Origin: Streptomyces sp. SPB162
GTDB taxonomy: Bacteria; Actinomycetota; Actinomycetes; Streptomycetales; Streptomycetaceae
Direction of reading: 5' to 3'
Length of the DNA stretch: 64,000 nucleotides
NCBI RefSeq assembly: GCF_029504575.1
Contig: NZ_JAQFII010000001.1
Span: 1,772,501 to 1,836,500 of the forward strand
Of the stretch, positions 8,871 to 16,524 are shown one piece after another (within the stretch, counting starts at the first letter, position 1; the number at the start of each line of letters is the position of its first letter). The translations under genes and the position numbers were made by a program. The notes under the pieces were generated by a model, which had not been told where the DNA came from, made no database searches, and was given only the letters and a program-made list of their open reading frames with translations.

Positions 8871-9539
8871 TCAGGCGTCCGGCGGGGCTCCGATGCCGTG
8901 TCTGACCGCCCACAGCGCGGCCTGGGTGCGGTCCGAGACGTCGAGCTTCATCAGGATGTTCGAGACGTGGGTCTTCACGGTCTTCTCGGAAAGCACCAGC
9001 GCGCGGGCGATCTCGCGGTTGGAGCGCCCGTCGGCGATCAGTGTCAGCACCTCGCGCTCCCGCTCGGTGAGGGCGTTGCCGCGCCCCTGACCGGCGGTGG
9101 GGAACTCCTGGGAGAGCAGGGCGTCGGCGACCTCCGGCTGCAGCAGCACATGGCCGGCGTGCACCGAGCGGATCGCGCCGGCCAGCGCCTCGGGGTCCAC
9201 ATCCTTGTAGACGTAGCCGGCGGCGCCGGCCCGCAGGGCGGGCACGATGGTGCGCTGCTCCGTGAAGCTGGTGACGATGAGCACCCGGGCGGGGTTGCCG
9301 AGCTCGCGCAGCTTGCGCAGGGCGGAGATGCCGTCGGCGCCGGGCATCTTGATGTCCATGAGGATCACGTCGGGACGCAATTCCTCGGCGCGGGCGACAC
9401 CCTCGTCGCCGTCCCCGGCCTCCCCGACGACATCGATGTCGCCCTGCACCTCCAGGAAGGTCCGCAGTCCGCGGCGCACCACCTGGTGGTCGTCGACGAG
9501 CAACACGCGGATGCGGGCCTGTCCCTCTGCCTCAGCCAC
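8871..9539 (-). CDS. NarL/LuxR-type response regulator
   Basis: Cytoplasmic DNA-binding response regulator. The N-terminal receiver has the acidic pair DD at 16-17, phospho-acceptor D62 within VILMDIKMPG, and the K in VTSFTEQ-RTIV downstream region; the C-terminal LuxR-type HTH contains LTEREREVLTLIADGRSNREIA and LSEKTVKTHVSNILMKL. Length 222 is typical. The GTG start at 9539 lies inside the end of the histidine kinase gene (8-bp overlap), indicating translational coupling and a cognate pair. Confidence 0.95.
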   Translation of the reverse strand: MAEAEGQARIRVLLVDDHQVVRRGLRTFLEVQGDIDVVGEAGDGDEGVARAEELRPDVILMDIKMPGADGISALRKLRELGNPARVLIVTSFTEQRTIVPALRAGAAGYVYKDVDPEALAGAIRSVHAGHVLLQPEVADALLSQEFPTAGQGRGNALTEREREVLTLIADGRSNREIARALVLSEKTVKTHVSNILMKLDVSDRTQAALWAVRHGIGAPPDA

Positions 9540-10686
9540 CGGGCACCTCCATCTCGATGACGGTGCCCTTGCCGGGCTCCGATTCCACTGTCAGCGTCCC
9601 GCCCGCACCGCTCGCCCGGTCCCGCATGGACACCAGGCCCAGATGGCGTCCGGCGCGGCGCACCGCGTTCGGGTCGAAGCCGCGGCCGTTGTCGCGGACC
9701 CGCAGGACCGCTCCCTTGCCCCGGCCGGTGAGGCAGACGGTCACGTTCTCGGCGCCGGCGTGGCGCAGCGCGTTGTGCAGCGCCTCCTGCGCGACGCGCA
9801 GCAGCGCTTCCTCCTGGGCGGCGGGCAGCGCTTTGACGTGGCAGGACGTGAAGGTGACATGGGCCGCGTGGGCGCGGTCGAGCACCTCGGCTTGGGTGCG
9901 CAGCGTCGCGACGAGGCCGTCCTCGTCCAGTCCCGCGGGCCGCAGTTCGACGACGACGGCGCGCAGCTCCTCGGCGGCCTCGGCGGCGAGCGCCGCCACC
10001 TGCTTCAGCTCCTCCTTGGCGCGCGCCGGGTCGCGGTCGACCAGGGCGGCCGCGGCCTGGGCGGTGAGGCGCAGCGAGAAGAGCTTCTGGGAGACCGCGT
10101 CGTGCAGCTCGTGGGCGATGCGCGCCCGCTCCCCCGCCAGCGTCAGTTCGCGGCCGCGCTCGTAGAGGCGGGCGTTGGTGAGGGCGATGGCGGCGTGCGC
10201 GGCCAGGGTCCGCAGCAACGTCTCGTCGTCCTCGGTGAAGGCGCAGTCGGTGGCGGGGCCGGTCCTCGGGCCCAGCTTGTTGGCCAGGAAGATCGCGCCG
10301 AGGATCTCCTCGCCGTCGACCACCGGCATCCCGATGAAGTCGCTCATGCCGGGGTGGGCTCGCGGCCAGCCCCCGAAGCAGTCGGCCCGCGTGACGTCCG
10401 CGAGCCGCTGCGGGGTCGCTTCATGGAGCATCGCGGCGAGGATGCCGTGCTGTCGGGGCAGCGGGCCGATCGCCTTCCACTGCTCGTCGCTCACCCCGTC
10501 GACGACGAACTGGGCGAACCCGCCGTGATCGTCCGGCACACCCAGCGCGGCGTACTCGGCGCCGAGCAGTTCGCGGGCGGACGCGACGATGGTCTGCAGC
10601 ACCTCGCGCACCTCCAGGTGCCGGCTCATCGCCAGGACCGCGGCGCTGACCGCTTCGATTCCGCCTCGGGGCGACCCGTTGACCAT
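9532..10686 (-). CDS. GAF-domain sensor histidine kinase (HisKA_3 type)
   Basis: Soluble sensor kinase partner of the adjacent regulator. An N-terminal GAF domain spans about 25-165 and resembles the GAF modules of DevS/DosT-like kinases (PLPRQHGILAAML, HPGMSDFIGMPVVDGEEILG). The dimerisation/phospho-acceptor region has ERARIAHELHDAVSQKLFS with the conserved His, and the ATPase domain has RVRDNGRGFD and a G-rich ending. The 384-residue protein has no transmembrane segment, so it senses a cytoplasmic signal. Only one GAF is present, whereas DevS-type kinases carry two; a ligand such as heme cannot be asserted. The ATG at 10686 is preceded by a -10 box at leaderless spacing. Confidence 0.93.
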   Translation of the reverse strand: MVNGSPRGGIEAVSAAVLAMSRHLEVREVLQTIVASARELLGAEYAALGVPDDHGGFAQFVVDGVSDEQWKAIGPLPRQHGILAAMLHEATPQRLADVTRADCFGGWPRAHPGMSDFIGMPVVDGEEILGAIFLANKLGPRTGPATDCAFTEDDETLLRTLAAHAAIALTNARLYERGRELTLAGERARIAHELHDAVSQKLFSLRLTAQAAAALVDRDPARAKEELKQVAALAAEAAEELRAVVVELRPAGLDEDGLVATLRTQAEVLDRAHAAHVTFTSCHVKALPAAQEEALLRVAQEALHNALRHAGAENVTVCLTGRGKGAVLRVRDNGRGFDPNAVRRAGRHLGLVSMRDRASGAGGTLTVESEPGKGTVIEMEVPGG

Positions 10687-10698
10687 GTCGCCAACCTA
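10687..10698 (-). promoter_or_regulatory. -10 box for leaderless kinase-regulator transcript
   Basis: On the minus strand TAGGTT (10698-10693) is followed by six bases and then the ATG of the kinase gene. There is no ribosome site. The arrangement matches the TANNNT-N6-start pattern of leaderless actinobacterial mRNAs. A convincing -35 is not seen. Confidence 0.45.
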
Positions 10699-10854
10699 CC
10701 GGCGCCGCGACGCCCGCGGATCGGGCCGACGACCTAGGACGAAGTGCCCCCCGAGCTGCGGCGCACGGCCGACGCGCCGGGCGCGGCGGTGTTCCTACGG
10801 TGAAGGCAGCCGCCGGGCACCGGGTCCGGCGGCGGCTCGGAGGGTGGGACGACG

Positions 10855-11553
10855 ATGACGGTAGCGATCATCACTGGGGCGTCGCGGGGGCTCGGTCGTG
10901 CGGTGGCGGGCGTGCTCGCCCGGCGCGGATGGGACCTGGTCCTCGACGGGCGGTCCGAGGGGGTGTTGAAAACAGCGGCGGCGGAGCTGGAGCGGGAGGG
11001 CCCGGGGCGGGTGGCGGCCGTGCCGGGCGATGTCACCGACGCCGCCCACCGCACCGCGCTGGTCGCGGCGGCCCGCGCGTTCGGCGGCGTCGATCTGCTG
11101 GTGAACAACGCGAGCGCGCTGGGCGCCGAGCCGCTGGTGGCGTTGGCGGAGCTGTCGGTGGACGGGTTGCGCGCCGCGCTGGAGACCAACGTGGTGGCGC
11201 CGCTGGGGCTCGTGCGGGAGGCGCTGCCGCTGCTGCGGGCGGCGGGCGGCGCGGTGCTGAACATCAGCTCCGACGCGGCGGTGGAGGCCTACGCGACCTG
11301 GGGCGGGTACGGGGCGAGCAAGGCCGCGCTGGAGCAGCTGTCCGCGGTGCTGGCCGTGGAGGAGCCGGGGCTGCGGGTGTGGTGGGTGGACCCGGGTGAC
11401 CTGCGGACCGGGCTGTACACGGCGGCCGTCCCCGACGACGACCCCTCGGACCGGCTGCCGCCGGCGGACGTCGCCCCGGCGTTCCTGCGCCTGCTGGACG
11501 AGGAGGCGCCCAGCGGGCGCTACACCGCTCCGGCGCTGCTGGAAGCGCGGTGA
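10855..11553 (+). CDS. SDR family NAD(P)-dependent oxidoreductase
   Basis: Classical short-chain dehydrogenase of 232 residues, substrate unknown. The cofactor motif TGASRGLG is at about 7-14, the NNAS motif near 83-86, the catalytic Ser lies in LNISSD and the active-site YGASK near 151-155. The start at 10855 follows GGAGGGTGGG. The last codons overlap the queA start by 4 bp (GTGA), so the two genes are translationally coupled. The pairing of an SDR with a QueA-type enzyme is common in Streptomyces but unexplained. Confidence 0.9.
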   Translation: MTVAIITGASRGLGRAVAGVLARRGWDLVLDGRSEGVLKTAAAELEREGPGRVAAVPGDVTDAAHRTALVAAARAFGGVDLLVNNASALGAEPLVALAELSVDGLRAALETNVVAPLGLVREALPLLRAAGGAVLNISSDAAVEAYATWGGYGASKAALEQLSAVLAVEEPGLRVWWVDPGDLRTGLYTAAVPDDDPSDRLPPADVAPAFLRLLDEEAPSGRYTAPALLEAR

Positions 11554-12623
11554 CGGTCGTGGCGGGGCTGCGGGGGTTGCGGGTGCCGCCCGAGCTGTCG
11601 GCGCGGGCGCCCGCCGAGCGGCGGGACGGCGTACGGCTGCTGGTCGGGCGCGCGGCGGCGGGCGAGGTCTCGCACCACGCCTTCCTGGAGCTGCCCACGT
11701 TGCTGCGGGCGGGTGACGTCCTGGTCGTGAACACCTCGCGGACGCTGCCGGCCGCGGTCGACGGCCGGCTCGCCGGGGAGGCGGTGACCGTGCACTTCTC
11801 GACCCGCCAGGACCCGGGGCACCCGGAAGCCGACGCGGTGGGCCAGCGCTGGGCCGTGGAGGTGCGGACGCCCGACGACCGAGGCACGACCGTGCCGCGG
11901 GCCGGCGGGCCGGCCGGCGCGGTCGTGGGGCTGCCGGGCGGGGAGCGGCTGGTGCTGGAGGAGCCGCTGTCGCCGCGCGGGGACCGCATGTGGCTGGCGC
12001 GGCCGTCGATGGCGGACACCGCGGCCTATCTGCACCGGCACGGCCGGCCGATCCGGTACGCCTACACGGAGCGGGACCAGCCGCTCGCCGCGTACCAGAC
12101 GGTGTTCTCGGTTCCGTCGCCCGACGGCCTCGGCTCGGCGGAGATGCCGAGCGCCGGCCGGCCGTTCACGGCCGGGATCGTGACCTCCCTGGTCAGCAGG
12201 GGTGTGCAGATCGCGCCGATCGTCCTGCACACCGGGGTCGCCTCGGCCGAGACGCACGAGCCGCCGTATCCGGAGTGGTTCGAGGTGCCGCCGAGCACGG
12301 CATGGCAGGTGAACGCGGCCCGCGGCGGCGGGGGCCGGGTGGTCGCGGTCGGTACGACGGCGGTGCGGGCGCTGGAGTCGGCGGCGGACGACCGGGGCAC
12401 GGTCGGCGCCGCGCGGGGCTGGACGGACCTGGTGTTGACGCCGGAGCGCGGGGTACACGCCGTGGACGGGCTGCTGACCGGGCTGCACGAGCCGGAGGCC
12501 TCCCACCTGCTGATGCTGGAGGCGGTGGCGGGCGCTCCGCTGTTGGAGCGGGTCTACGCGGAGGCCGTGCGCGGCGGCTACCTGTGGCACGAGTTCGGCG
12601 ACGTGAACCTGCTGCTTCCGTAG
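11550..12623 (+). CDS. queA: S-adenosylmethionine:tRNA ribosyltransferase-isomerase (QueA family)
   Basis: QueA transfers and isomerises the ribosyl moiety of SAM onto preQ1 at tRNA position 34, giving epoxyqueuosine. The 357-residue length equals that of the E. coli enzyme. Visible family segments include VLVVNTSRTLPA, GDRMWLARP, the central PIRYAYTERDQPLAAYQTVF, SAEMPSAGRPFT, and the C-terminal VVAVGTTAVRALES and LTGLHEPEASHLLMLEA. Its GTG start overlaps the SDR stop (GTGA). No tgt, queC-F or transporter genes are in the window, so its place in a queuosine pathway is inferred from family only; a divergent role is possible. Confidence 0.88.
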   Translation: MTVVAGLRGLRVPPELSARAPAERRDGVRLLVGRAAAGEVSHHAFLELPTLLRAGDVLVVNTSRTLPAAVDGRLAGEAVTVHFSTRQDPGHPEADAVGQRWAVEVRTPDDRGTTVPRAGGPAGAVVGLPGGERLVLEEPLSPRGDRMWLARPSMADTAAYLHRHGRPIRYAYTERDQPLAAYQTVFSVPSPDGLGSAEMPSAGRPFTAGIVTSLVSRGVQIAPIVLHTGVASAETHEPPYPEWFEVPPSTAWQVNAARGGGGRVVAVGTTAVRALESAADDRGTVGAARGWTDLVLTPERGVHAVDGLLTGLHEPEASHLLMLEAVAGAPLLERVYAEAVRGGYLWHEFGDVNLLLP

Positions 12624-12694
12624 GGCTCTCGCCGGCTCCCCGCGGCCGCTTCGATCCGCGTCCCGGTGACCCGCCGAAAAGCCGTCACCGTGCG

Positions 12695-12730
12695 CACCCC
12701 CGCCATGACGATACGTCGATGGCGGGGGTG
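12695..12730. terminator. strong hairpin after queA
   Basis: Perfect 12-base arms CACCCCCGCCAT and ATGGCGGGGGTG enclose a further GACG/CGTC stem with a 3-base loop. There is no T tract, as is usual for Streptomyces terminators. It lies 71 bases after the queA stop, within the 314-base gap 12624-12937; the rest of that gap is the upstream region of the SLT gene, in which I find no secure promoter or riboswitch. Confidence 0.6.
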
Positions 12731-12937
12731 GCGCCGTGTGACCTGCCCGATAGGACGCACGTCACTTACGAAGCCGGTTAGTTGACCCAGGGGGTGGCTG
12801 CGGCGCGTAAGACACCCGTAAACGCGCACTCCCGTTCAGTACACAACTACGACATTCGTTAGTAATAGACCTCTTTGCCCTGCGGTTTTTAGCCAGCTAT
12901 CAATGCCGGAGTCCGCAAATGGAAGAGGTAACTCCGC

Positions 12938-13711
12938 ATGCAGTTCCCGACGCTCCCGAAGCTCGGCCGCCTGAGCAAGGTGCACTCCTTCGCCGTAGCA
13001 GGCACCGCAACCGCCGCCCTGACGGTTCTGGCCATCACGGCCGGTGTCCAGGGATCCGACGGAACGGCCCTCGCCGCCAACGAGCCCTCCAGCCTGGCGT
13101 CGGTCAGCACCGCTGACCCGCAGACCATCGCCGACCAGGCCGGCGCCGCTTCGCAGCACGCCGCCGCCGACGCCGCGGCCAAGAAGAAGGCCGCCGACGC
13201 CGCGGCGGCCGCGAAGAAGAAGGCCGCCGCCGACGCGGCCGCGAAGAAGAAGGCCGCAGACGAGGCCGCCAAGCGCAAGCAGGAGGAGCAGGCCGCGAAC
13301 CGCTCCAACGAGCGCAAGGCCCTCGCCGCCGCCAAGGAGAAGGCCGCGACCGAGGCCCCGGCTCCCGCTCCGGCCGCCGCCGTCACGTACTCCAACGACC
13401 TCGACGGCTGGATCAAGGAGTCGCTGTCGGTCATGGCCGCCCACAACATCCCGGGCAGCTACGACGGCATCTACCGCAACATCATCCGCGAGTCCTCGGG
13501 CAACCCGCAGGCCATCAACCTGACGGACTCCAACGCCATGGCCGGCATACCCTCCAAGGGGCTGCTGCAGGTCATCGACCCGACGTTCGCGGAGTACCAC
13601 GTCGAGGGCACCTCGATGGACATCTACGACCCGGTCGCCAACATCACCGCCGCGTGCAACTACGCGGCCGCGAACTACGGCTCCATCGACAACGTCGACT
13701 CGGCCTACTGA
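12938..13711 (+). CDS. secreted SLT-domain (lytic transglycosylase-like) cell-wall protein
   Basis: Exported peptidoglycan-active protein. After a short amphipathic start it has a hydrophobic export segment (about 20-45). Residues about 60-135 form a low-complexity helical stalk of alternating Ala-rich and Lys-rich blocks (KKKAADAAA-type repeats), then a Pro/Ala hinge, then a C-terminal SLT-like domain of about 110 residues with IIRESSGNPQAIN, where the Glu of RESSG is the expected catalytic acid, and SKGLLQVIDPTF. Length is 257 residues. GGAAGAGG precedes the ATG. The protein ends close to the strong bidirectional terminator. Substrate is inferred from the family. Confidence 0.88.
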   Translation: MQFPTLPKLGRLSKVHSFAVAGTATAALTVLAITAGVQGSDGTALAANEPSSLASVSTADPQTIADQAGAASQHAAADAAAKKKAADAAAAAKKKAAADAAAKKKAADEAAKRKQEEQAANRSNERKALAAAKEKAATEAPAPAPAAAVTYSNDLDGWIKESLSVMAAHNIPGSYDGIYRNIIRESSGNPQAINLTDSNAMAGIPSKGLLQVIDPTFAEYHVEGTSMDIYDPVANITAACNYAAANYGSIDNVDSAY

Positions 13712-13724
13712 GCACCGGTACCAA

Positions 13725-13770
13725 CGCCGAAGGGCGGCCGCACCCACGGGGGTGCGGCCGCCCTTCGGCG
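13725..13770. terminator. bidirectional terminator between SLT gene and FHA-ABC gene
   Basis: Perfect 21-base arms (extendable to 23) with a 4-base loop, ACGG, between two convergent genes. This is the strongest hairpin in the window and should end transcription from both sides. Confidence 0.9.
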
Positions 13771-13787
13771 TTCTGCGGTCCCGCGCG

Positions 13788-16325
13788 CTACTTGCGCATG
13801 ACCTCCGGCTCGTGGCGGCGCAGCAGCCGCGCGACCACGATGCCGCAGATGACGCCGAGCACGACCAGCACGCCCATGTCGACGATCCACTGGGTGGCGG
13901 TGTGCTCCCAGAGCTGGTCCGGATTGGCCGCGTCCCACGGCATGAGGACGTTCAGCTGGGCGGTGGTGCCCAGGGCCGAGACGGCCCAGCGGGCCGGCAT
14001 CAGCCAGGCGAACTGCTCCACGCCGATCGAGTCGTAGAGCTGGAAGAGCACGCCGGTGAAGACGACCTGGACGATCGCGAACATCACCAGCAGCGGCATG
14101 GTCTTCTCGGCGGTCTTCACCAGGGCCGAGATGATCAGACCGAACATCATCGAGGTGAAGCCGAGCGCGATGACGGCGAGCGTCATCTCGATCGCCGGCG
14201 AGCCCTTGAAGATCACGCCTTCGACGGGCATGTCCCGCGGGGCGAAGCCGATGCCGCAGATGATGACGCCCTGCAGCGCCGTGATCAGACCCAGCACGAT
14301 GACCTTGGACATCAGGTATGCCGAGCGGGACAGGCCGGTGGCCCGTTCCCGTTCGTAGATCACCCGTTCCTTGATCAGTTCTCGTACCGAGTTGGCGGCG
14401 CCCGAGAAGCAGGCGCCGACCGCCAGGATCAGCAGGATGGTGCCCGCGTCCTTGTTGATCAGGTGCGACTTGAGCGGGCCCGGGCCCAGGCCGCTGTCGG
14501 CCGGGATGACGACGCTGACCACACCCAGGACCGCGGGCAGGATGAACATCAGCCCGATGAAGCCGCGGTCGGAAGCGATCACCGACAGGTAGCGGCGCAC
14601 CAGCGTCCACAACTGGGAACCCCAGCTCTGCGGCTTCGGCGGCCGGGTGGCCAGCTGCGGGACGACCGCCGCGGCCTGCGGGGCGGCATCCAGGTCGGCC
14701 GCGTACATCTGGTAGTGCTGGGAGCCCTGCCAGCGGCCCGACCAGTCGTAGTCGCGGTAGTTCTCGAACGCCGAGAAGACGTCCGCCCAGGTCTCGTAGC
14801 CGAAGAAGTTGAGCGCTTCCTCCGGCGGGCCGAAGTAGGCGACGGAACCGCCCGGCGCCATCACCAGCAGCTTGTCGCACAGCGCCAGCTCGGCCACCGA
14901 GTGGGTGACCACCAGGACCGTGCGGCCGTCGTCGGCGAGACCGCGCAGCAGCTTCATGACGTCGCGGTCCATGCCCGGGTCGAGGCCGGAGGTCGGCTCG
15001 TCCAGGAAGATCAGCGACGGCTTGGTGAGCAGCTCGAGCGCGACGGAGACACGCTTGCGCTGACCACCCGACAGGGAGGTGATGCGCTTGTCCGCGTGGA
15101 TGTCGAGCTTGAGCTCCTGCAGCACCTCCTGGATCCGGTGGTTGCGCTCGTCGGTCGCGGTGTCACCGGGGAAGCGGAGCTTGGCCGCGTACCGCAGTGC
15201 TTTGCGGACGGTCAGCTCCTTGTGCAGGATGTCGTCCTGCGGGACCAGCCCGATGCGCTGGCGCAACTCGGCGAACTGCTTGTACAGGTTCCGGTTGTCG
15301 TACAGCACCTCGCCCTGGTCGGCCGGGCGGTAGCCGGTCAGCGCACGCAGCAGCGTGGACTTGCCGGAGCCGGACGGGCCGATCACCCCGATCAGCGACT
15401 TCTCCGGGACACCGAACGAGACGTCCTTGAGGATCGTCTTGGTGGTGTTGCCCTGCGGGACCGTGACGGTCAGCCGCCGGGCGGAGAAGGAGACCTCGCC
15501 GGTGTCGACGAACTCCTCGAGCCGGTTGCCGTTCAGCCGGAAGGTGGAGTGGCCGACGCCGACGATGTCGTTCGGACCCAGCAGATGGCGCTGGATCGCC
15601 TGGCCGTTGACGTAGGTGCCGTTGTGGCTGCCCAGGTCGACGATCTCGTAGCGGCCGTCCGGGTGCGCCTTGAACTCGGCGTGGAACCGGGAGACCAGGA
15701 TGTCGGAGACGACCAGGTCGTTCTCGAGCGCGCGGCCGATCTTCGTGACCTGGTTGATCGAGAAGTGGTGCATCGTGGTCGGGCTGCGGTGCTGCTGCCC
15801 GGCCTGCGGCTGCTGTTGACCGCCCTGCGGCTGCTGCGGCCAGCTCTGCTGCGGCGGGACCTGCGCCGCCGGCGGCTGGTTCCAGCCACCCTGCGGCGGC
15901 TGTTGGGCCGCCGGCTGCTGCGGCGGCTGGTACGGCGGGGCCGGCTGCGCGGCCGGGGCCCCGCGGCCCGCGGACGCCTGGTGCGGCTGCGCCAGCGACG
16001 TCTCCGCGCTGTAGAGGTCGGCGCCGACCTCTACCCCGGAGCTGAAGTTGAGACGGGGGCCGTCGGTCGCGTTGCCGAGGTTGACGGCGGAGCCCGGCCC
16101 GACCTCCATCTGCTGGATGCGCCGGCCCTGGACGTAGGTGCCGTTGGTGCTGCCGAGATCCTCGACGACCCAACTGCGCTCGCCCCGGCGGATGGTGGCG
16201 TGCCGCCAGGAGACCCTGGCGTCGTCGAACACCATGTCCCCCTGCGGATCCCGCCCGAGGCTGTACGACCTGGATGGATCGAGCGTCCAGGTTTGACCGT
16301 TCAATTCGAGTACGAGTTCAGGCAC
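13788..16325 (-). CDS. two-FHA-domain ABC-2 type transporter, ATPase and permease in one chain
   Basis: A single 845-residue polypeptide. The N-terminal FHA domain (about 1-95) has SLGRDPQGD and SWRHATI; a long Gln/Pro/Ala-rich linker follows (about 125-195); a second FHA domain contains IGRALENDLVV and SRFHAEF; the ABC domain has Walker A GPSGSGKST, signature LSGGQRKRVSVA and Walker B LIFLDEPTSGLDP; the C-terminal part is an ABC-2 permease with about six helices and resembles ABCG half-transporters. The FHA domains imply control by Ser/Thr kinase phosphopeptides. The GTG at 16325 (MPELVLELNG) matches relatives; a longer ATG at 16388 is less likely. Cargo unknown. Confidence 0.93.
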   Translation of the reverse strand: MPELVLELNGQTWTLDPSRSYSLGRDPQGDMVFDDARVSWRHATIRRGERSWVVEDLGSTNGTYVQGRRIQQMEVGPGSAVNLGNATDGPRLNFSSGVEVGADLYSAETSLAQPHQASAGRGAPAAQPAPPYQPPQQPAAQQPPQGGWNQPPAAQVPPQQSWPQQPQGGQQQPQAGQQHRSPTTMHHFSINQVTKIGRALENDLVVSDILVSRFHAEFKAHPDGRYEIVDLGSHNGTYVNGQAIQRHLLGPNDIVGVGHSTFRLNGNRLEEFVDTGEVSFSARRLTVTVPQGNTTKTILKDVSFGVPEKSLIGVIGPSGSGKSTLLRALTGYRPADQGEVLYDNRNLYKQFAELRQRIGLVPQDDILHKELTVRKALRYAAKLRFPGDTATDERNHRIQEVLQELKLDIHADKRITSLSGGQRKRVSVALELLTKPSLIFLDEPTSGLDPGMDRDVMKLLRGLADDGRTVLVVTHSVAELALCDKLLVMAPGGSVAYFGPPEEALNFFGYETWADVFSAFENYRDYDWSGRWQGSQHYQMYAADLDAAPQAAAVVPQLATRPPKPQSWGSQLWTLVRRYLSVIASDRGFIGLMFILPAVLGVVSVVIPADSGLGPGPLKSHLINKDAGTILLILAVGACFSGAANSVRELIKERVIYERERATGLSRSAYLMSKVIVLGLITALQGVIICGIGFAPRDMPVEGVIFKGSPAIEMTLAVIALGFTSMMFGLIISALVKTAEKTMPLLVMFAIVQVVFTGVLFQLYDSIGVEQFAWLMPARWAVSALGTTAQLNVLMPWDAANPDQLWEHTATQWIVDMGVLVVLGVICGIVVARLLRRHEPEVMRK

Positions 16326-16524
16326 CCCAAGCCCCAAAAGTTGTCCCCCGGTATTTCCCCATGCGGGGAGTCTAGGGATTGCGAACATCGGGAGGAACTA
16401 TTTCAGGCCCGGCAGTCGAACCGGAACCCGCCCTCCGACAAGTACGCCCGCCGGCAGCGTTGACTGTGCTCAAAAGCCACCGGAGAGTAGTAACCGCCCA
16501 AGGACACGACCTCGGAGGGCCGGG

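Noticed and set aside
12731..12937. A possible c-di-AMP riboswitch before the secreted SLT gene
   Set aside because: Cell-wall hydrolase genes in Streptomyces can carry one, but I could not find its conserved core here.
13752..16463. A 903-codon open frame on the plus strand across the FHA-ABC gene
   Set aside because: It is an antisense shadow; high GC keeps the frame open, while the minus-strand protein has clear domains and codon bias.
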